From Hesseltinella vesiculosa (taxonomy: Eukaryota; Mucoromycota; Mucoromycetes; Mucorales; Cunninghamellaceae): DNA of 64,000 nt. The notes beneath the pieces were generated by a model. It was not told the origin of the DNA. It saw only the letters and a program-made list of their open reading frames with translations, and did not search any database. Made by a program: the position numbers and the translations under genes. Below are positions 57,217-64,000 of the stretch, piece after piece (within the stretch, counting starts at the first letter, position 1; each line of letters begins with the position of its first letter). The stretch spans positions 124,001 to 188,000 of the forward strand of contig MCGT01000035.1 of NCBI GenBank assembly GCA_002104935.1. The letters run 5' to 3'.

Positions 57217-60200
57217 TTAGAGGGGTGTTTCGTCGTCAAGGAGCTGGCCAGCACCACGAACGGCAATGCAAGTCGCGGCCAAGGTATCCCGGCCAAAGGT
57301 GTTGACACCAAGCTTCACAGTGGGGCACGACTTGTTCAGGCACATCGACGTCCCATTGTTGGTTCGACCATTTGGCTTCTTTGGGTGTACAATGCGGCTC
57401 CGGCAAAATGGGCAGGTCATAGATGTCCGATCTTCGTTGACCATCAGCGTGATGGCGTCCTGGCGGCAGGCACGGCGGTGCCAGAGCCCCCCAACTCTGG
57501 AATGCCCTTTGATTCGTGAGCCCATTCCCAAACCTTTGTTGCCAATAAAGCGGATCAAAGGTGCGTTGTTGGAGTTGGTGAGGCACTGTCTTTCCTTTGT
57601 GACCAGGTCTTTCTTGAGGGCTTTTTGCTTCCAGGCCAGGTACCTTCTTCGACGATTGATCCAATTGGCATTATAGAATGACTGCACAACCTTAGCCGAG
57701 TCCCGTACACGGGTGTATCGTTCAAGGGCTGCTGCTGGTGTTGATGAGGTCGATACAGCTTGTTCACTCAAGAGCTTCTCCGCCATGATCACCTCGGGAT
57801 TAGCCTAAACAAGCGAGTGCAAAGTCAGTAACCCCTTTCGTCTGCCCCACACACATAAAAAAAAAAAAAAAACGAGACACAACCTTCTTCGCCTTGATCA
57901 ATTTCTTGGAAAACTGTAGTTGCCCCGATCGCCATTGTATGTCTTTCGCCGTGGTCTTGGTTGCCTTGGGAAGTTTGACATAGTCTCCTGCAATGATGCG
58001 GTTCAGATCAGGCATGGTAAATGCGACAGTGGTTGCAAAGGTGACAACACCATAATCGGTGCCGGTCATGATCGCCGAATCCATCTCTAGATCTTCCCCA
58101 GGGACTGAGTGGCGTGGGTCCTCTTCAAGGCGATCGCTTTTGCTGAGGGTAGACGGCGGTGGTGGTGCTTTGGCAGGGGGTTTCTTCTTCTTCTTTTCTC
58201 GAGTGCTCTTTGCCTACAATGGTTGCGTGCAGTGAGTGATCGTGCAGTCATATCATTTCAAAGTAGAGACTATCTTACCTTCATGTTGTTGTATTTTTTT
58301 TTTTGCGCTGCTGCTAGGTCTCCCTGAACCTCGTGCTTCTTCCAGATCATGTCACGGTGCTCTTGTTTGAGCTGGCGTTCTACCTTGACTTGCTCATATC
58401 GTTTCTCGGAACCCGACTTGCTGATAGTGGCAACGCTTGGAGCCGGTTCGTCGCGGCACATCTCCTTGGCATGGGCTGCGATTTTTTGCGATGCAGTTCT
58501 GGTGGCCTTGCTGTACAGGTCTCGTTGTTTTTCAAGCTTCTTGATGTCATCCTCGACCTGTTGGTCGGCATTGTCATCGAGAGGGACCCCGTCATCAGAC
58601 GTTGATCCAAGCCGTTGCTGGTACAACGATTGCTGTCTCGGCTTGATTGTCACGCCTTGCAATGCTACATCCATGGCAGGCGAGATATCGAAGTGCCCAA
58701 GGAACTTGATGCCATTCTTCGCACAGGTAGCGTCGATAATGCCGAGGTCGAACAATAAGCCGATCGTTTCTCGCTTGAAATGTCGTGCATTGGCGGCGTT
58801 CGCGATGCCATTGGCCTTGAAGTCAATGTGCTTGCTGAATAGATCGACGACGCAGGCAGCGTCCATGGACAGTGAGTAGGTCGTTCCTGACGATACCATC
58901 GGGGAGGCTTCCATCCGGAAGTGCGGGTATCCGGTGAGTGTCATGATTTCGTTGCCCAGAAGGATGGCATTGAGCCGCAAGTGGTTGGGTGCATTGGCTG
59001 GGACGATGTATGGTTTGATGGCGTCGTAGATCAGTTTCAAGACGCGCTTTTCGTGATCTTCCACGTCCAATTTTTTCGTGTGGGCGGCCAATGCATTGTC
59101 GGATAATGACGTCGACGTTTCCACGAAGAGCAACTTCATCAGCACGCCTTGGAGAGCACGGATGCGGCGGGCGGTGGTATCTGTCTGCTTCTCCGTTTCG
59201 AAGTCCTCCAAGCCTTGTCCATCAGCGTCAAGATCGTCATTTAGAGCTGCTTGATCATGATCATCCTTGAAAAAAAAAGGTCAGTTGCTCGACCTCAGCC
59301 GGCGTTTTTTTGTGAATCCATGCTTACCAGTCCGTCGCCATCAGAAGGCATTGGTGCACTCGCATCACGGATCTCACGGGTCTCCATTTTCAGATCCCTC
59401 TGCAGATTAAATAAAAATGCAATTAAACCAAAAGGGACGTCAAAAGCACTTACAAAGGCTTACCATTTTATTTTCCAAAAAGTTGATCCTTCGTTCAAAT
59501 CCAACCCTTCTTGGATCAGTCAATGTGCCAGAGCTGAGGGCCTTCTGCATCCTTCGGAACTCCCATCGCTTACATGTTCGGGTGTGATTGTACCGTTTCT
59601 TCAGGACCTTGATGGGGTCATTGTCGGCCTATTGATGATGGGACTGGATGTCAGTACTCGCCTTTTTTTTTTTTTTGTGCTTACTTTTTCCATTTTCTTG
59701 GCTTGCTTTTGGATGACAGCCTTCTTGATGGCTTGGTGCTTTTGCTCCCGTATGGGCGCCAACCACAGTCGAAAAAGCAACCGAACCATATGGCGGACCA
59801 TTTTGATATAGCTTCCACCGTTGCAGATGTTCTGTAATGCGGTGTTTATCTTGTTCAGGTAGACAGATCGGATGTTGACAGTCAATTGCTTGGAAGGGGG
59901 AGGGTGCGTCCAATCCATGGTTAGATGAACCCAGTTGGGGTGACCATCTTTCGTTGTTTGGTGAGGGTTGCCAAATGTCGACGAATGCATAAACTGGATA
60001 TGCTGAATGCCAAAAAGGTCCTTGACCAGATCAGCCTTCACTGGCGGTTGGCAGGTCACAAATTGATTATTGGTCGACTCAGTTGTGACACGGAGCGCAA
60101 ACTGAGGGATAAGGCTGTCGATCGAGATCTTATGGATAGGTTCTACAAGAGCAGCGGTGAAAAAAAGGTTCGTTACCATTCCTTTATATTGACACTTGAC

Positions 60201-60811
60201 TTCTACCCAGGCTGACCTTCTCCATACCACGCAGCGAGTGGGTTTGTTGCGTACTTCATGATGACAGACCGGAGAATCACGCACATGTCGCGCGAGTACA
60301 CAGTTACTTCTTTCTGAGCCTGCTTGATCTCGTTGGGAAGACTTTCATAGGATGATGGGGCTTTGAGGGTTGGAAGAAGCAGTGTGCGCAAAGAACGGTG
60401 TGCGGTTCTGATCTCTTCCTTTTTGGTCGCAGGGGAGGGAGTGGCAGCTGACGTGCGGGAGGCCGTTTCAGGTGGAGGAATGGTTGCCGCGAGCTGGTCA
60501 AAGTGCTGGGCGATGGTAGCTTTCCAAGTTTCAATGAAGTTGAACTTGCTTCGGTACATGCCATGGAACCAACCGTGACTCTTTCCACATGCTTGGTCGA
60601 TATTTTGGAGTAGGCCCTTCGGAAGGCGCTGCTTTGCTGAGAGTTCCACCTTCAGTTTGGCGCGATCTTTACTGGACATTAAGCTGTGAGTTATGAAACG
60701 TTGAGCTTCTGTTATGAGGGCCTGTCTTGCTTGCTCTTTTGTTGTAATGGTCAGCAGAGGCTTCGTTGTTGGCCTCTGGTTGTCATATTGCGCGGCTCGT
60801 TTATGACCCAT
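57217..60811 (-). CDS. Fanzor-like RuvC/zinc-ribbon nuclease, apparently intact
   Basis: Seven exons join in frame to 1,064 codons (60811-60217, 60142-59685, 59628-59464, 59399-59328, 59265-58279, 58213-57884, 57804-57217). The N terminus is MGHKRAAQYDNQRPTTK. The middle is long and charged, with a Lys-rich linker. The C-terminal third shows a RuvC-I-like GTDYGVVTFATTV (exon 6), PEVIMAEKLLSE (a possible RuvC-II Glu), FIGNKGLGMGSRIKGHSR, VNEDRTSMTCPFC with MCLNKSC (zinc ribbon), and GRDTLAATCIAV (RuvC-III-like Asp). This order matches TnpB/Fanzor. Donor choice for intron 1 (GAAG|gtcagc) is weak but is the one that keeps the frame. Catalytic competence and guide RNA are not shown. Confidence 0.72.
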
Positions 60812-62469
60812 GAGCAGAGGAAAAAAAATAATAAAAAAGAAGAGGAAAAAAAAAAAAGAGGAATGGCCAAAAAAAAAAAAACCAGTTTCACATGTGAAAA
60901 CTACCTGTTTGCCTATCTAACGAGAAAAACTCGAGTCATCGGCTAACATGGCCTTGCAGAAATGTAACGTCTCACTTAGAACAAGCATGGCATTTGCTAC
61001 TGCGGAATGATTGAAATTTAACAGGACAATGTTTTCGACCAGGGACGACAATTTCCTTTTCGTTCCTCATCCATTCAGCATCGGTAAAAGCGACATTTTG
61101 AATCTGATTGTACGTCACTTTGATTTCCAACGAAATGTGCAGTTTATTCCTTCATGGCTATCGCAAGGTAAAAAATACAACGGTCAGGGTCAGCTTGGTC
61201 AGCGATCGTTTTTCAATTTCCGAGACGAACGTCATGCCGCTTGAAGCTGGGAGGTGACACAAGCGTGAACAAGCGGGCTGCGGGCTTGATAAAGAACATG
61301 GTTCAGCGAAGTTATCATCGGGGCTGCTAAGGACAGGCAGTTTGATAAGGTTGGCGAGGCCGTGCTTCAAGGTAGATGACTTCGTTACACCAATAAGTGT
61401 CTTGGTTTTCACACACTGTGAGTCCTCATGGCCAAGCCAGGCTTTGTTGGTGCTTCAAGCTCCTCAGTAACGGAATGGCAGGCCGGGCGGTCGGGCGTGG
61501 CTTTGTTCTTTTCCAGCTGGCGAATGATGTTTCTGGTCATCAAAAAGTTGCCTCAAACCGATCTTGAAGGTATGAACAGCGAGAGTCGTTGTTAATAATG
61601 CATCCTTTGTTTGTATATCTTCTCTTTTTGGTTTTTTTTTATCATCATCGGCCAAAACGCTGTGCTCATGTTAAGCAGCAACGATCGAAGCAGCGACAAC
61701 TCTGAAAATGTGAAATTGACTTTGATTGGCCTGCGACTTTCATTTCAATTTTCCACTGACATCAATTCTCAATTGGCTGCGACATTGTTTTTTAGAAGCA
61801 CTGTACTGGTCAGTCAAGGTGTTCACTGAGGCTATTGGTTGTACAAAACCACAGATCAGATAGGATAGGTCTGCCTCTCAGCCAGCAGCGTCATGACGTT
61901 CGTGCTGCGCCTTATCCAACCTATTTTATTGGCGAAAGCAAAGACCCCACTGCCTGGGTTTAACGAAATCGATCAGCGTAGGTATGTGACCCATTCACAA
62001 AGGTTGAAAAAAGACGGAAAAGAAACGGGACCAAATAGCTTGAATTGCCCAAAGAAAAAGATTATGGGCCGACACGCATCGCTTTTTTTTTTTTTTTTTT
62101 TTTTTTTTGCCGACAGCATCGCATGACCCTTTGACTGGAATGATGAAACGCTTTAAACCAAAACCGAAAAGGAGAAGTGAAGGAGAGAATCATATCATAG
62201 GTCACAAAATAGTCGAGGAGGGGAAGTGTTTGCGGTGTACCTGACCTTGGCCATGAATAAATTTCAGTGGATGAACCAAATCGGACGAGCCACTGACACA
62301 CGCTAGGCAATCAATGATCTGTTGGTCGAGTTGGCTTGCCTTCATCATCTGTGACATTGATTAATGTGTTCACGACATAGAGAAGGCTGGACTATGGATT
62401 ACTCACAACCCATTGTCTTCGGCCAGGAATCGAAGGTAGGCTCAGAAATTAATATTTTTCTTCATTTTG
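60812..62469. other. Upstream of the Fanzor-like gene; no secure gene
   Basis: Contains A runs (60830-60885) and a long T run (62082-62107). Plus-strand open stretches such as 61011-61244 and 61893-62100 show no motif, and a minus-strand ORF (61464-61655, KDALLTTTLAVHTFKIG) only loosely recalls the small protein family. None is called. Confidence 0.35.
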
Positions 62470-62750
62470 ATAAAAAAAAAATCAAATGCTCATAGTATCT
62501 TTGGTTGATCAGATCGTTTTCAAATTTTGTATGGGTGTGCAAATGTGTGAATGACGATGGTGTATTTTGAAAATAATCAATCGGTTCAACCGATTGGTTT
62601 GCCCACTAAATAAATATTTATCTATGGCTCAAAAAATAAACGGGCTTGCCCCAAATGTTCGATTATTGTCATTAACTTCCTCACTGGCTGTCAGTCTGGG
62701 AGTTATAATAAGCTTCGCATGCCTCTCTCACTCTTTATCAGAATGACCTG
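62470..62750 (-). repeat. Dispersed repeat family, copy 8 (degenerate, inverted)
   Basis: Has ttgatcagatcgttttcaaa, ttttgtatgggtgtgcaaat, tgtgtgaatgacgatgg, tcaatcggttcaaccgattg and gggcttgcccc in the same overall order as other minus-strand copies, but with many changes. It also contains a perfect 8-bp inverted repeat, aatcggtt-c-aaccgatt (about 62578-62594). Confidence 0.5.
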
Positions 62751-64000
62751 TGAATTTGCATTTTTAATGAATCAATGTTCTGGTTTTGTACTACGGTAAC
62801 TTTCTGAAAAGTCAGAGATGGAGCAGTGACGGCTGGACTTGGATTTTCCATTTGGACACGTTAAAGTGAAGGGATCCCCTAGAGAGAAATCTACCACCAC
62901 GCTAAAAAAAAACTGATACCTAATCCACTGAAATTTGAACTCTCTGCCAATATGAATACAATTTTTCTGGTTTTTTTTTTTTTTTGTCATAACAGGTTGG
63001 CGACAAGCGAAGGAAACTACCCCTATCATGAAGGCCCTCCATAGGCAATTCAAGAAAGGATTGGTGTTCACGGTTTCATCAGTGATGCCTTATCCAGGGG
63101 GTATCTTAATCCAAGTCCTGGAGCAGATGATGACAAATTTCATGGATAATGCACCGATGACAAAGAGTTCATTCTGGTTATGGTGGTACAAAATCACGAG
63201 AGTAAAAATGAATAAAAGGTCAACGAGGGTAGCTTATAAAATAAACAGTCGATGTCAACAAGTCTCTTCTCCCTAAAAAAAAAACAGCAATGAACTTTTC
63301 TTTTTGCAAGCCACGCAAACACACAAACTCTGAAAACATCTCACCGTCGCAATGCACAACCCAAGATTCTTTGAGAGTGCGCATTTTCAACCGAGCTCTC
63401 CGCGAATGTGCAATTTTCCTTGATTCCAACACCACCCGACATAACCTTTAATCCACTTTGATTTTTCTACCTGCCAAATATCCTTCTAGAATATTACGTT
63501 GGGCTTTACCCCATTTTTATAAGCGGTTCCAGAATAAATCACAAGTGTCGCACAAGAACGCAAAACGTCGCCGTTTTCAAAAATAAAAGCGCCATGAAAA
63601 GCAAAAATTAAATGGAGTACAGAAATACCATTATAAAGCAGTCATTCTTCAGCTAAAGTGATCAAACGTCGAGCAAAAACAATCAATGGGACTACAATTT
63701 CATTAGTTTCAACTTGATGTAATAAGATGTATGGGAAATGAGATAGTGTATTGTGTGAAAGTTTGGGCTTATAACTAGGCTCTTAGTCTTAGTCGACAAA
63801 TACTTCTGCTTCCTCGGAGGCTGTGCGAAAAGGAGTCACTAACTGAAAACTTCAGTGTCTCATAAAAAAAAGCTGGAGTCTTGATGATTACATACAAACC
63901 GTAACTTAATTCTCAATTATTTTTTTTACCTGTTCCCCCCCTTTTTTTTATTTCTCTTCCAAAGATTTACTGTTTGAGTGGCCACTGCCAGTGACATCGA
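62751..64000. other. Right-end accessory DNA
   Basis: AT-rich. A plus-strand open stretch at 62997-63276 (ALHRQFKKGLVFTVSS) is unrecognised. No gene, RNA or repeat match is supported. Confidence 0.3.

Noticed and set aside
61464..61655. Possible sixth member of the small protein family (KDALLTTTLAVHTF)
   Set aside because: Lacks the N-terminal motif and Ser/Lys linker; the C-terminal likeness is only D-A-L.

Overview
The window looks like nuclear DNA of a filamentous fungus, most likely Mucoromycota (Mucorales-like). Genes are split by many short introns (about 50-90 bp) with long T or A runs. Conserved eukaryotic housekeeping genes sit close together. A DIRS-type tyrosine-recombinase retrotransposon and several Fanzor (eukaryotic TnpB) loci fit that lineage. 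The assignment is inferred from gene structure and families, without any database search.

Layout. 1-17.5 kb is a compact gene-dense block: a Rab5-type GTPase (5' end missing), an ISWI ATPase, a mitochondrial adenylate-kinase-like protein, an adenosine-deaminase-like enzyme, UPF2, the AP-2 mu subunit and COX19. 18.5-24.5 kb holds four paralogous small secreted cysteine-rich proteins, each with a TATA box 70-90 bp before the start. 26-30.2 kb holds a NoxR/p67phox-like TPR-PB1 protein and GPN1. 30.6-34.85 kb is an apparently intact 4.25-kb DIRS element that landed inside an older dispersed repeat. 37.3-41.2 kb holds a PX-domain AGC kinase (SGK3-like architecture) and SKP1.

41.5-64 kb is accessory DNA: Fanzor-related loci (N-terminal fragment at 36.2 kb, pseudogene at 42-44.5 kb, short remnant at 54.2 kb, and a 7-exon 1,064-codon open gene at 57.2-60.8 kb), a 365-bp near-perfect palindrome, a deleted Tc1/mariner element with TA target duplication, an M16-peptidase-like remnant, one housekeeping gene (BCP1), and five copies of a 52-62 aa basic protein family that I do not recognise.

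At least eight copies of one dispersed non-coding repeat (up to about 600 bp) are spread over the window. The most interesting items are the five-member small protein family, arranged partly as two divergent pairs with similar promoters; the intact Fanzor-like gene with its decayed relatives; and the DIRS element, whose termini, internal complementary region and empty target site can all be read directly.
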